Part shown: piece by piece, positions 11,794-22,312 of the stretch
Position numbering within the stretch: position 1 is the first letter of the stretch
How the letters are laid out: the number at the start of each line of letters is the position of its first letter
NCBI GenBank assembly: GCA_025677825.1
Contig: JAIXMO010000021.1
Span: 310,001 to 374,000, forward strand
DNA from: Helicostylum pulchrum
Taxonomy: Eukaryota > Mucoromycota > Mucoromycetes > Mucorales > Mucoraceae
Direction of reading: 5' to 3'
DNA: 64,000 nt
Notes under the pieces: generated by a model
Told to the model about the DNA's origin: nothing
The model's database searches: none
The model's input: the letters and a program-made list of their open reading frames with translations, nothing else
Translations under genes and position numbers: made by a program

Positions 11794-12603
11794 TTGGAAA
11801 CGTTTAATTCAATTGTTTGCCATACAATTCTTAATTCTTTTTCTTCTCTTTTCCATTGTATGGGATCAAACATAATAAATACGCCTTGTGTTACTCGTTC
11901 TAGTTCTGATACTGGTTCAATTGCTTTAATAGGTCTCCCTTGTTCATCTACTTGCTTTGTTACCCATACTTTCATTTCTTTGCAGTATCTCCAATTTCGA
12001 TTAAACCTAAAATAAATTTAACCCCCCCAAACCCACCCCCACCACCACCCCTCAATCGAATCAATAAAAATAGATATATAAAAAAAAATTACAGTTACTT
12101 TAATACTTACAATTCTTTTGCTGACTCCATTTGCGTAATATCATTTGCCATAGAATAAAACATATAAAACAATGCATCGTCTGAAAACGAACTCAGTCTT
12201 TCTTGTGCAGGAGGAGACGCTTTAGCTCCACGATAACAAGCTGGAACGTAATACCCAGGTTCTACTGCAAATCCTGGTAACTTTTGTGTATCTGACCAAG
12301 GGGAAAGAAAGTATGGATAGAGGGGACTATATAAACATATTCAATTACCATGTTTTTTTGAAGAAAAGAAAATATGCACTTACTGGGGCGAATTTAAATT
12401 TAAGCGCAACATTGATAAATTATTGCCTACAGCCATCATGGTACGATCAGGTTCTGTTCCTTTCAAGATACCTGTAAGATCTGACAACATGTAATTATCT
12501 TGCTGTACGCTGCTTTGGACGGTATTTGGTTCTGTTGAAGGCTGTACTTTTACTTGTGGTGAAGTCTCATTCATTTTCATTCTGCCTTGTCCCTTTTTTT
12601 TGG

Positions 12604-12634
<31 letters not shown>

Positions 12635-13014
12635 GTCAAATATAGTTGTTACCAGATATGTATTTATTTTATACCCATGAACCAACATGAGAAGGCTTAG
12701 GTGTCGTAGTATCTTTACAAAGAAAGAAAGAAAAAAAAGAGGGAGGTTAATATATTCTCCAGTTAGTTTGATAGTTTTTATAGTATACTAGTATTTTCTT
12801 GAACACCATGTCGTGGTTCAAACTGTTGTGCTAAAGCAGGAAAGTCATGGCGAGTGAAATGAGGCGAAGGTGTATTATAATTTTGAGTTCTATGATACGC
12901 AGGGTCTTGTACAGTAGAAGCATAGGTTCTTTTCATTATCTGTTTATTATTGGACGGTGTACCTAAAGCAGGAAACTCGTCCATATCATCAGCTCCTATA
13001 TTTTGATGAAACAT
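11790..13014 (-). CDS. NOT2: CCR4-NOT subunit NOT2 (NOT-box protein)
   Basis: Five exons (13014-12789, 12712-12675, 12592-12384, 12326-12111, 12006-11790) encode about 301 aa. NOT2/CDC36 is a scaffold subunit of the CCR4-NOT deadenylase complex, acting in mRNA decay and transcription. The N-terminus carries DEFPALG and HDFPALA, short motifs typical of CNOT2. The junction of exons 3 and 4 gives LRLNLNSPHPLYPYFLSPW, very close to the CNOT2 signature. The NOT box follows: DALFYMFYSMANDITQMESA, KELFNRNWRYCKEMKVWVTK and a terminal FIMFDPIQWKREEKELRIVW. It is shorter than animal CNOT2 but similar to small fungal forms. Its 3' end overlaps that of the convergent Uds1 gene by 4 bp. A 24-nt T-run (minus strand) lies in intron 2. 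Confidence 0.88.
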
Positions 13015-13648
13015 TATGTGTATAAATAAATATTGAAAAAAAAAAAAGAGGGAGAACGTTAGTAGTGAGGAAAAAAAAAGGTAAGAGGAGATGACGTCGA
13101 TGCTGCCAGCGCAATTGAATATATAATAACAATAAATATAAGGAGGATAGATGGATAATCTCCTGGTTCTTGAAGAAAGGCTAGATGTATATAAAGCACT
13201 GAAAGAAAATGAATCAAATGTAATATTTCAGTATAGAGATATGTATATAATAATAGTATAATATACAGGGAGAAAAAAAAAGTGCTCTCAGTTGATAAAG
13301 AAAATAAAACGGATCATGGACATAAACAAGTGAGGAGACGATGATACCATTTTATTTATTTCTTTCTTTAAAGCGTTTTATTTGGTTATAGTAATAGTGG
13401 TAGTTGTATAATAATTATATTCTATTGTTCTTTGTATATAATAAAATAATGCAGTAGTTAGCTAGTTTAGAATGATTTTACTCGAGTCTTTAACAAAATA
13501 TCTTTTTCAAACCAAAGGGGGTGAAAGCTTATATATATATATATATGCATATAGCGGGGAAACAGTAAGATCAAATATTATAAAAAGGGCACCTTCTTTT
13601 TTCTTTTAAAGAAATCCTGTATTTAACCCTTTTTATTGTTATTATATT
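13015..13648. other. Divergent spacer between NOT2 and the chitin deacetylase gene
   Basis: About 630 bp of A/T-rich sequence with no coding signal. It must carry the promoters of both flanking genes. A (TA)n tract lies at 13531-13546. No specific motif was identified. Confidence 0.5.
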
Positions 13649-14879
13649 ATGATTAAATTATATCTCTCTATTACTATTACAGTATCTATTGGTTTTATCG
13701 CGAATGCTCTTCCAGTGATTGAAAAGAGATCACCTACACAAAGTGGTATACTTCCTACTTCTTCTCCGGCTTTTTTACCTTCATTTCCCTATCATGGTAG
13801 TACCCCATTAAATCCTGTACCAACTGGTCCTATTCGCTCCAAATCCAATCTAAGAAAGAGTAGTTACCCTCCACCTTGGACTTATCCTGATGTTAATCAT
13901 CCTGAGGTACGAAAAGCTATCAGTGCTATCGATTGGAATCATGTTCCTAACTTTGCTCCTCGTACTATGGGTATGGAATACGACGAGCATCTGGATGAAG
14001 CATGTTGGTGGACTGAGTCTCAATGTACTACCCCAAAAGTTTATTATTTACCTGAAGATGTCAAGTTTTGTCCAAACTCTCAAGATTTTGGTTTGGTAAG
14101 ATATTTTTATTATGTATATATATAATAATCATTTTAATTGTACTGAAATGAACTTTTTTTCTAGACGTATGATGATGGTCCATTACCTCCTACTGGTCCA
14201 GATGACCCTTGGGGTGAACCTCGTCTTTATGATTTCCTTGCTGCAAATAAACAAACAGCTACTTTATTTTGTAAGTTATAAATAATACCAGAAGAAAAAA
14301 AAGCAGGAGAGACAAAATATACTCATATACCTTCTATTAGATGTCGGATCCAATGTAATCAATTTCCCTCAAGCTGCTGTTCGAGCACTTGAATCTGGTC
14401 ATACTTTATGTGCTCATACTTGGTCTCATCCTCAAATGACTACTATAAGTAACCATGATATTGTAGCTCAGTTATACTGGAGTATGCGTGCAATTAAAGA
14501 AGCTGCAGGCGTTACTACTCGATGCTGGAGACCTCCTTACGGTGATATCGATGATCGTGTTAGAGCAATTGCTCATCAAATGGGTCTATCTACTATTCTT
14601 TGGAACAGTGATTCGTTCGATTGGGGTTTACCTTCTGTAGCAAATGGCTTCTCTGGAACTTACGAAGTATCTACTATTGACTCTTACTTTGAACAATGGA
14701 TATCTGACCGTAAAAATGAGGTGGATATTGATAATGGACGTATTGTACTCGAACATGAAACAAGTAATGTTACCATTATGGTCAGTGAGAATTGGTTACC
14801 CAAATTGAAACAAGTTTTTAATGTACAAAAAGTACATGATTGTGCTCCTCAACTTCCTAGTCCTTACTGGGAATCTTAA
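13649..14879 (+). CDS. Chitin deacetylase (polysaccharide deacetylase, CE4)
   Basis: Three exons (13649-14095, 14165-14270, 14341-14879) encode about 363 aa. CE4 deacetylases turn chitin into chitosan, a major wall polymer of Mucorales. A signal peptide is visible at residues 1-20 (LYLSITITVSIGFIANALP), followed by a possible KR processing site. The NodB domain shows motif 1 TYDDGP (metal-binding Asp pair, usually TFDDGP), motif 2 HTWSHP (metal-binding His pair), motif 3 RPPYGDIDDR and later motifs SFDWGLP and IVLEHE. No chitin-binding domain and no obvious GPI signal are present; the protein ends shortly after the catalytic domain, so it is probably secreted. Exon 2 begins exactly at motif 1. 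Confidence 0.93.
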
Positions 14880-15000
14880 AGTGTCATTTACGAAACAAAT
14901 ATGTAACATAAATAAATAAAAAAAAAACCTAAATAATTATACGCTGTTTTAAAGTGACTGGTTTGTGTTAAATAGGTCTTGTATACTCTCTCTATCTCCA

Positions 15001-15032
15001 AAGAAACCTTTTTTTTTTTTTTTTTTTTTTTT
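15001..15032. repeat. Poly-T tract upstream of PRP17
   Basis: A run of about 23 T lies 26-48 bp before the PRP17 start codon, the longest homopolymer in this promoter. Such tracts often exclude nucleosomes in fungi; here that role is only inferred. Confidence 0.6.
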
Positions 15033-15057
15033 GTATCTTATTTTCTCTTGAAGAAAG

Positions 15058-16977
15058 ATGGACTTCATTAATAATTATGGATCGAGTGATGAGGAGGATA
15101 ACTCCAACTTGGAAAACAAGCAAACTCAGTCAACTGCTTTAACAGTGAACGCTGCACCTGATACTGGTTTTGACGTATGCTACATACACGTATATTTGTA
15201 TATATATAAAAAAGAGATGAATTTACTAAACTTAAAACATTTATAGATTAGTTCTTCAGGTCATTTATATACAGCTCCTACCGCCACAGAACTTACAGTC
15301 AATGTAACTTATGACGATTTAAACAGACCTACATTAGGTCCCGAAAACCCTTTCCAAGATCGTCGCCTTGCTACTCAAAACGTAGTGAACGGTCATGTAG
15401 AACAACAAGCGATTTCAGAAATGGATTTCAGAACACAACATCGAACTTTTGAAACTTATGGATACGCTCGTGATCCTTCACTTGGTACCAGCACAAACTT
15501 GGCCGGACAGACCGGTCAAGGATTATTAGGTACTGGATATGTAGGTAATTTAAAGGTAGCTGCTGAATTGGGTGGAGCCTCTATTCACGATCGCGTCAGT
15601 CGCGATCTTCGGCCCAACAAAGATGTTCGTAAGAAGCGTGATACAAAAGGTAAATTGGATCAAGTGGAAGGTCCTGACGCGTATAAGGGACCCTGGGCTG
15701 GTTATGAAGATGATAACGTTGGTGTTGCTACTGGCTTAAATGAAGAACAAATTGAGGAAGTTCAAACAATGAATAATCCTTCCAAGACATTAACTACCAA
15801 GAATATTGCTCAAGAGACTCATACAGAAACTACCACTTTCCATGGTGCTTCTGAACGCGATTATTTAGGTCGTACTTATATGGCTGTTCCTCAAGACATT
15901 GATGTCAATTTGTTGGGTGAGTCTGGTGAACAAGAATGCTTTGTACCTAAAAAGTTGATTCATACTTGGGATGGTCATAAGAAGGGAGTTTCCAGTATCA
16001 AGTTCTTTCCTAAATCTGCTCATCTTTTACTTAGTGGTGGTATGGATAATCAAGTCAAGGTAAAAAAAAAATCATTTTTTAAAAGGCAATTTTGCTGAGT
16101 ATTTGTTATTAGATTTGGGATGTATACCATGATAAGAGTCTTTTACGTTCTTACATTGGTCATACAAAGACAGTTCGAGATATTGCATTTAATAATGATG
16201 GTACCAAATTCCTCAGTGCAAGTTACGATAGAAATGTCAAATTATGGGATACAGAAACTGGACAATGCATTCGTACATTTTCGACCGGTAGATTACCTTA
16301 CTGTGTGACATTTAATCCTGATCAAGACAAGAATAATGTGTTTTTAGCTGGTTATTCTGATAAAAAGATTGTTCAATTCGATACAAACACAGGTGAAATT
16401 ATTCAAGAGTATGATCAGCATTTAGGTGCAGTGAACACAATTACATTTGTTGATGATAATCGTCGTTTTATTACTACATCCGATGATAAAACTATGCGTG
16501 CTTGGGAGTACGATATTCCCGTTGTTATCAAATATATTGCTGAACCTGATATGTATGCTATTCCTGCCGTCACATTATCACCCAACAGTAAGTTTTTTTT
16601 AAAAAAAAAGGGGGGGGGAGACAAGGAAGAATGTACTTATTTATTTTTTAATAGAAAAATGGCTAGCGTGTCAATCATTAGATAACCAAATTTTAATCTA
16701 TGGTGCTCGTGATAAATTTAGAATGAATAGAAAGAAGCGTTTTGCAGGTCATCTTATTGCAGGATATGCCTGTAAACCAGGCTTCTCTCCCGATGGTAGA
16801 TTTATTAGTAGTGGTGATTCAAATGGTAATGTTTGGTTCTGGGACTGGAAATCATGTAAGATTTTGAAGAAGTTGAAAGCACATGACAAAGTCGTTACAA
16901 ATACTGAATGGCATCCCCATGAGTCCTCTAAGCTTGCTACTTGTAGTTGGGATGGTTTAATCAAATACTGGGATTAA
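15058..16977 (+). CDS. PRP17: Pre-mRNA splicing factor PRP17/CDC40 (WD40)
   Basis: Four exons (15058-15174, 15247-16059, 16113-16587, 16655-16977) encode about 575 aa. PRP17/CDC40 is a WD40 spliceosome protein needed for the second catalytic step. The N-terminus opens [14 protein letters not shown] and has the conserved unstructured region with [33 protein letters not shown] and [15 protein letters not shown], all characteristic of CDC40. Seven WD repeats follow, from [19 protein letters not shown] to [14 protein letters not shown] at the very C-terminus. Length and order match the family. The gene sits beside the chitin deacetylase gene on the same strand, with a 178 bp spacer. Intron 3 contains a mixed A/G homopolymer run. 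Confidence 0.95.
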
Positions 16978-17877
16978 ATTCACACTTTATTTGCTTTATA
17001 CTCCTTTTTTTTTCTCTTCAAAAAATAAAAAAAAAAGATAATTATATAATGTGCGTTTTCTTTTGTATGCTTGTATTGGAGTTTTTCTCTCTTTAGAAAA
17101 TGTTGTATTTTACTACCGAGTGCAATCCCTCGTTTAGCTGGTAAGAAATCAACCAAAAAAGAAAGACTTTTTTCTTTACCGCTCAATTTCACGCTTGCAG
17201 GACACGAATAACCATTAAACTTCTCCTCAGATGATTAATTAATTAGGGGTATAATAAAACCGTCTTATTATATGCCTATAATAAGTAGGGTGGCCATGGT
17301 TACTGTAATGTATTATAATGAAAAAGAAAACACTGTTTTATCAAATCCTCCCGTTGATAGATATTATTACTCCTTTCAATTTAGTGCTAATTCTACCATC
17401 TTGAGGGAGTATTAGAGTACGTATATTTATTTATTTGTCGTTAGTATTCACGCTTAGGTACGTAAAGGGAGAACGAGACTTATTTGATCATTTGAAGGCA
17501 TTATGCATAGGCGACAATTAGAAACTGTCGAAGAAGCGGTTCCCCTGTATGTTGTTAATTTTGAATAAATACATTGAATGCCCTTAAATTGATCATTTAT
17601 TCTTTTTAAAAAAATGATGACATAATATTCCTAATAGAACGCCCTTATTTACCTAACAGATAAGCGGTTTTTGAGAATAAATAAAATAAAATAAAATCAT
17701 ATTTTAGTCTTTTCACTTTAATGATATCAAATCTTTTTATTTTAAACAGTGTCAAGTAATAACGCTACATCTATTCATATCATTTGTTATACGCTCATTT
17801 CAGAGAGACTTACCGTATCTTTGACCAATTGAGAGAAAGCGGTAGCAGACTATATTCCCCTCCACGGTGCCAGATTT
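16978..17877. other. Intergenic, no gene seen
   Basis: A/T-rich sequence with many stops in both directions; no splice-linked frame or RNA gene recognised. It leads into the transposase relic. Confidence 0.55.
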
Positions 17878-18674
17878 GTGAAAGGCACAACTAGAACCGC
17901 AGAGGAGCAAGAGAGGGCATCAGCTCAGCGATTAAATGCCACCAAAGGCCCTAAGCCCATAACCCGCTATATTGATTACGTTTTCAAAACGTATTACTCT
18001 TGTCATCATTCCGGTGAAAAGAGGCACGCTAAAACGGAGCAAAACAATAGCAGCGAAGGGTCTAGAAAGTTACAAAAAAAAGTAACAAAAAATTGAATGT
18101 ACTGCTAACTAGTTTGGTAGCTACCTGTTATAAAAGCGATCCTAATAACGTTGTCTTGTATCACACTGGTAACCATAATCATCAGATTGCTGGGCTTGAA
18201 GACTCGAAGTTTCTTCCATTGTCACAAGTAGCTAAACAGTTGAATGAGCAAATATTATGCAAAGGATTCAGAAAGAGAGACACCAGAATTTCAATTCAAA
18301 ACAATTTTCTTCGTCATAGTCAAGCCAACTTTAATATCGATGTAGAGCAATCTCTTGGTAACAAAGCTCAAGTTATCGTTCACCGTGATCAGATGGTTCA
18401 CTCCACAGAGAAAAAAGCACAAGATCCGAAAGATTCCGTTAAACTTTGGTTGACCCAGTTAAAAAAAGTTATTTTATGGAGTCAATCTGCGTTGTGTTTC
18501 AAAATTTCAGTTAGTAGGTTGATTGTTACTGTTGAGGATGTTACCAATTGTGCTTTATCTAAAGCTCTAATTAAATTATCACTACTAGTAGTAAGAATTG
18601 AATTCCTGTTAATGTACATACTCGATATAAGATGCGAGAGACTGCTTGTAAAAGCATGTGGAAGGTTCTGAAGT
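17878..18674 (+). pseudogene. MULE/FAR1-type transposase N-terminal fragment, broken
   Basis: Two successive frames read the N-terminal DNA-binding part of a Mutator-like (MULE) transposase. The first (17878-18096) has YIDYVFKTYYSCHHSGEKR; after a frameshift near 18090 the second (18093-18674) continues with SDPNNVVLYHTGNHNHQIAG, LEDSKFLPLSQVAKQLNEQI and RKRDTRISIQNNF. The HNH pattern after a Cys-rich start is the FAR1/FLYWCH-like zinc finger expected there. The reading becomes unlike protein after DPKDSVKLWLTQLKK, so the DDE catalytic domain is missing. The first segment starts at a GTG, not an ATG. Assignment rests on recognised motifs only. Confidence 0.6.
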
Positions 18675-18722
18675 GAGAAATAATAGTCTGCATTTTTTGG
18701 TTTGAGAAGCCTTTATTTATAA

Positions 18723-18824
18723 GAAAGAAAAGAAAAGAAAAGAAAAGAAAAGAAAAGAAAAGAAAAGAAAAGAAAAGAAAAGAAAAGAAAAGAAAAGAGA
18801 AAAGAGAAAAGAGAAAAGAAAAGA
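18723..18824. repeat. (AAAAG)n microsatellite
   Basis: About 100 bp of AAAAG units, the last third changing to AAAAGAG variants. It separates the MULE fragment from the 3' end of the Fanzor-like gene, ending about 15 bp from its stop codon. Confidence 0.95.
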
Positions 18825-18839
18825 TTCTTTGAAACGGCT

Positions 18840-21115
18840 CTAAGTTTCTTCATTGTCTTCATCTTGTTGCCTTATACCTCTGGACAGTTGTTCCGGTCTA
18901 GATTCCAGGTCGAATCCTTGTTCAACATACGCAGTAAGGATTTGCCTGATGTTGGAAGCAGCGTTAACGTCTCTATTCCAATACTAAGAAATATATATTT
19001 GGTGCAAGTATAAATATATTCCTAAACTAAAGGGTTATATTACGTACCAATGGGCCGGCGTTATTTCCAGCTTGACATTGCCGGCACAGCTTCAGCGGAT
19101 AAATGTCACAGCTTCGTCCTACAAAAGTTAACGAAATCAGCACTAGTTTATTGTAAGCGCCAATAAGTGAAAAATAGACTTTACCTGGACGAACTCGTTC
19201 AGGACATTCACTAGTTTTGTGCAAGACGTGGTTTTCTTCATTAAAACATTTTAGTACTGCTTTTTTTTCGTCTGGGTGTCCATCTTGCCCGTTTGAACGA
19301 TGTAGTTTTTTTCTATAAATTTAAAAAAAAATGAGTATAAAGAACTATAATTTGCTGTACTATTTATAAAGAACGAATAGTGTTACGTGTGTGTGTACAA
19401 ACTAGACGCTCATCAGGTGTCGTTTCTAATCTTCCAAAACAATGGGAACATGTTACAGACGTACGGAATTCATCGACTGGAATTACAAGGGCTTTAGTTG
19501 CTATTGCTCTTTGTATCGCCTATACATCGAAAAAGATAAATAAAAAATACTAGACATTTACATTGCGCATAATTTTTACCTTTACTGGAATAGGAGTGTT
19601 GCCTTTATAGGTGCTTCGAATGGAAGCATCACCATATGCTACAACAGTGCGTTGATTATTATTACCTGGAGTCCTAATTGAAGGGGGATACGAAGGACGA
19701 GGATTTTGAGAGAAACGTCGTATAATCGTTCGGCGATATCTCTTTCTTATCTTTCGTTGATGTGAAGAAGAAGAATCATGAGAAAGTTTGTACGGTTCTT
19801 CCTTGTTTGTCGTACCAAGAATAACTCGGGCTACACTGTCACTTACAATTCGCCGATTATCGTTTTCGGGGTCTGCTAAAACCTTTCTATATACGTGAGA
19901 CCAAAAAGTCTCGTCGGTAACGCTCGGAAAAATGAAGTTGTATTCAGGATCTCTTAACGCCAAAACAATTTGCTGCAAGGTGGAATCGACAATTTGAAAA
20001 CTTTTGGTAAAATTTTCAGCGATATCAATCGTTTGTAATAGAATTTGCGTGTTACGGATATATTCTTGTGCTATTTCGTTTTGGTTCAAGAAATCTTGGT
20101 CTCGCAACTCTTGTTCTCTCATTCTTTGTAAAGCTGCTTGTGAAGATAGAACTTCGATCTGGATTTGCCGGATAGTTCTCAAGCGAACGTTATCTGCCTG
20201 TTCTAATGGTTCTCTTAAAATAGTTGCAAGTTTCCCACGCAAAACTAAAATTTTACGTTCCAGATCCCTTAGATTTCTAGCATTTTGAAGGACTGCTTGT
20301 TGGTTTTCAGTTACCGAGTTAAAAAGAGCAGTGAGCTGTTCTTCAGTAGTGGCCTTGACATTTTCTGCGGCTTCGGCAGCACGAGCAGTAACAGTTCTTA
20401 AGTCTGTAAATTGCGGATGTAGGTCAAGTAAAACCAAGTGAATATGTAAGCTTAGATTGTCTTGTGCCGTTCTTTGTTGTTCACATTCAAGTTGACCTTC
20501 TTGACTGTTAATATTATTGTTTAATTCTACTAATAGTTCGTCTAATCGTTGGCTGGTGGGAAGTATTTCAGTAAAATAGTTTTGTATTTGAGCGCGCAAA
20601 TCCAAAAAAATTTTCATACTGGTTGGGAATGATTTGTTCTTGTTGTAACGAATTTGTTGTTTGTTGTAATAAATCTCGAAGTTGATTCATCAAAAACGTT
20701 TCGTGAAGAATTCTTCGCAAATATATTTGAATTTGGGGGACTTGTTGAGTTTGGTAAGCAAAGAGTTCAACACATTGAGTATTAAACCACTGAATCACCA
20801 TAAATAAAACAAAATTCAAGGCGTCACGACGAGCAATGGTAAATTCTTCTGCCACCTTACGGAATAAGTTCTATTACTTACTGATAAATTAAAAATGATA
20901 AATTTTACGCTTTTAATCAATTGATTTTACCTCATAGACTTTATAATTAGGCGTCAAAAGAGTAGCAAGTTTACTCTTTCGATTAAAAAAGGCTTTGTAA
21001 ACCTTATCGTCAGGTTCTTCAGGTACTTAAGTATACTTTCAAACACTAAGTATTTCAATAGAATGGAGGGTGTCAACATATCCTCATTTTTGTAGCTTAA
21101 CGTATTATTTTGAAT
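18840..21115 (-). pseudogene. Fanzor/TnpB-related gene, frameshifted, no RuvC-I seen
   Basis: Segments on the minus strand: 21115-20931, 20870-19580, 19519-19387, 19312-19185, 19118-19048, 18983-18840, all with good splice ends. The C-terminus is diagnostic of the TnpB/Fanzor (OMEGA nuclease) superfamily: VVAYGDASIRSTYKGNTPIP (RuvC-II region), VIPVDEFRTSVTCSHC (alternative Glu plus first zinc ribbon half), KLCRQCQ (second half) and YWNRDVNAASNI (RuvC-III with catalytic Asp). Ahead of this are ~400 residues of Gln/Glu/Leu-rich coiled coil, and a helical start (ARRDALNFVLFMVIQWFN, IYLRRILHETFL). The DPG-type RuvC-I motif is not visible. Two breaks: a shift near 21025-21035 and one at a 7-base A run (20604-20610); no start ATG is found. 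Either a decayed mobile-element gene or a domesticated derivative. Downstream guide RNA cannot be judged by eye. Confidence 0.7.
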
Positions 21116-22312
21116 CTACTTTTTCATAAAAGGATTGAAATAAGAAAAGAAAAAACTCGTATATCAGGACATCTCAAACTATAAATCAAACTTTCATTGT
21201 TCTTATAAATACCTTCCATTTCTTTTCCAACTTTTTTCTTTCTTTCTTTATTTTTTTTTATCTGCATTATCCGAGAAAAAAGAGGGAAGTATAAGTTTCA
21301 TAAATGAAAAGAATAGTTTTCATATACGGTACTCAGTTTTACTTATTTTATAGAAATACACTGTTCTGATAATCAAGATGGTTGCTGAAAAGAAAAGCAA
21401 ATACCTACTTAGGTGTTATAAATCTACATATCCTCTTGGTAAAGTATCTATCCTTATTCATAATAAACCAATCCTACAATAGGTTACTTACCTTTATTGA
21501 AGGCCTGCTAAAATTCTCGCTAGTTAGTAATCTTTTATGGTCTTTGGTAACAACTGCTGTCTCTATATTTTCAAGCTGATGCTACTCTTTGGTTATCTTT
21601 TCCTCTTGTACTCCTTAATTTTTTTCCTCTCGAAAGGTTTTTTAATGGTGGCAAGAGGTTTTTATTGATGCCAAGGTTTAGTACGAACGCAGCTCATTTA
21701 TCTATTTACCCAAGAATGCCGTCTACTTAAACTTATTCCGATATGTGATCCCTTTATTCTGGTAGTTACATGGTTTCCGTTGACTACAAATAATGTTCGA
21801 TTTTAGTACAGGTAAGATATATCAAAATATAAATATTATGTATTTAACTCGAGGCCCATCTAAATTAATCTTACTTTTACTTTTAACTACTCTCTTAGAA
21901 CAATATATCACGATGATTTACTCATTATGGCTGTAACCAGCACATAGTGGCTAATGATTCTGATTAATTGGTGTGTAATATAACACTTATCTATACATCT
22001 TTACTTACATATACTTATTTAGAACAAGGACTTTGCCATTTGTCGTATCAAGACGTATAACAACGAGGAAACTTAGAAAAGTTTCATTAGCCGCGGTTTC
22101 AACACCGTTCGGCCCTTGCGCCCCTTTAATTAGGTAAGAATGGAGCTCATAAAATCCCCAAGAAATTAAAACTGACGTCATCTTTCGTTTCATCCAATCA
22201 CCTTACTTTTCTTAACTGTGGTAAATAAGGAGGTTATTTGCGTTTTGTTTTACATATAAACAAGTGTTTTTTTTTTCCTTTATTCTTTTTTGTAAATACA
22301 TAAAAAACAAAA
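21116..22312. other. Non-coding spacer with one copy of a dispersed repeat
   Basis: No gene supported. The part 21200-21400 is related to 26590-26790. The remainder is A/T-rich with scattered short open runs. The last ~100 bp are the MCR1 promoter. Confidence 0.5.
21205..21400 (+). repeat. Dispersed repeat R1, copy a
   Basis: Shares with 26590-26790, in the same orientation, CCTTCCATTTC at the left, AGTTTCATA followed by an A-rich stretch and ATAGTTTTC in the middle, and TATAGAAAT, CTGTTCTGATAATCAA (CTGCTCTGATAATCAA in copy b) and GGTT to the right. Copy a has about 27 extra bases near 21320. Nature unknown. Confidence 0.65.

Noticed and set aside
18721..18825. Possible CRISPR-like or satellite array
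   Set aside because: Units are contiguous AAAAG pentamers without spacers; a microsatellite.
20004..20288. Plus-strand ORF rich in Cys and Ser
   Set aside because: Antisense shadow of the Gln/Glu-rich coiled coil of the Fanzor-like gene.
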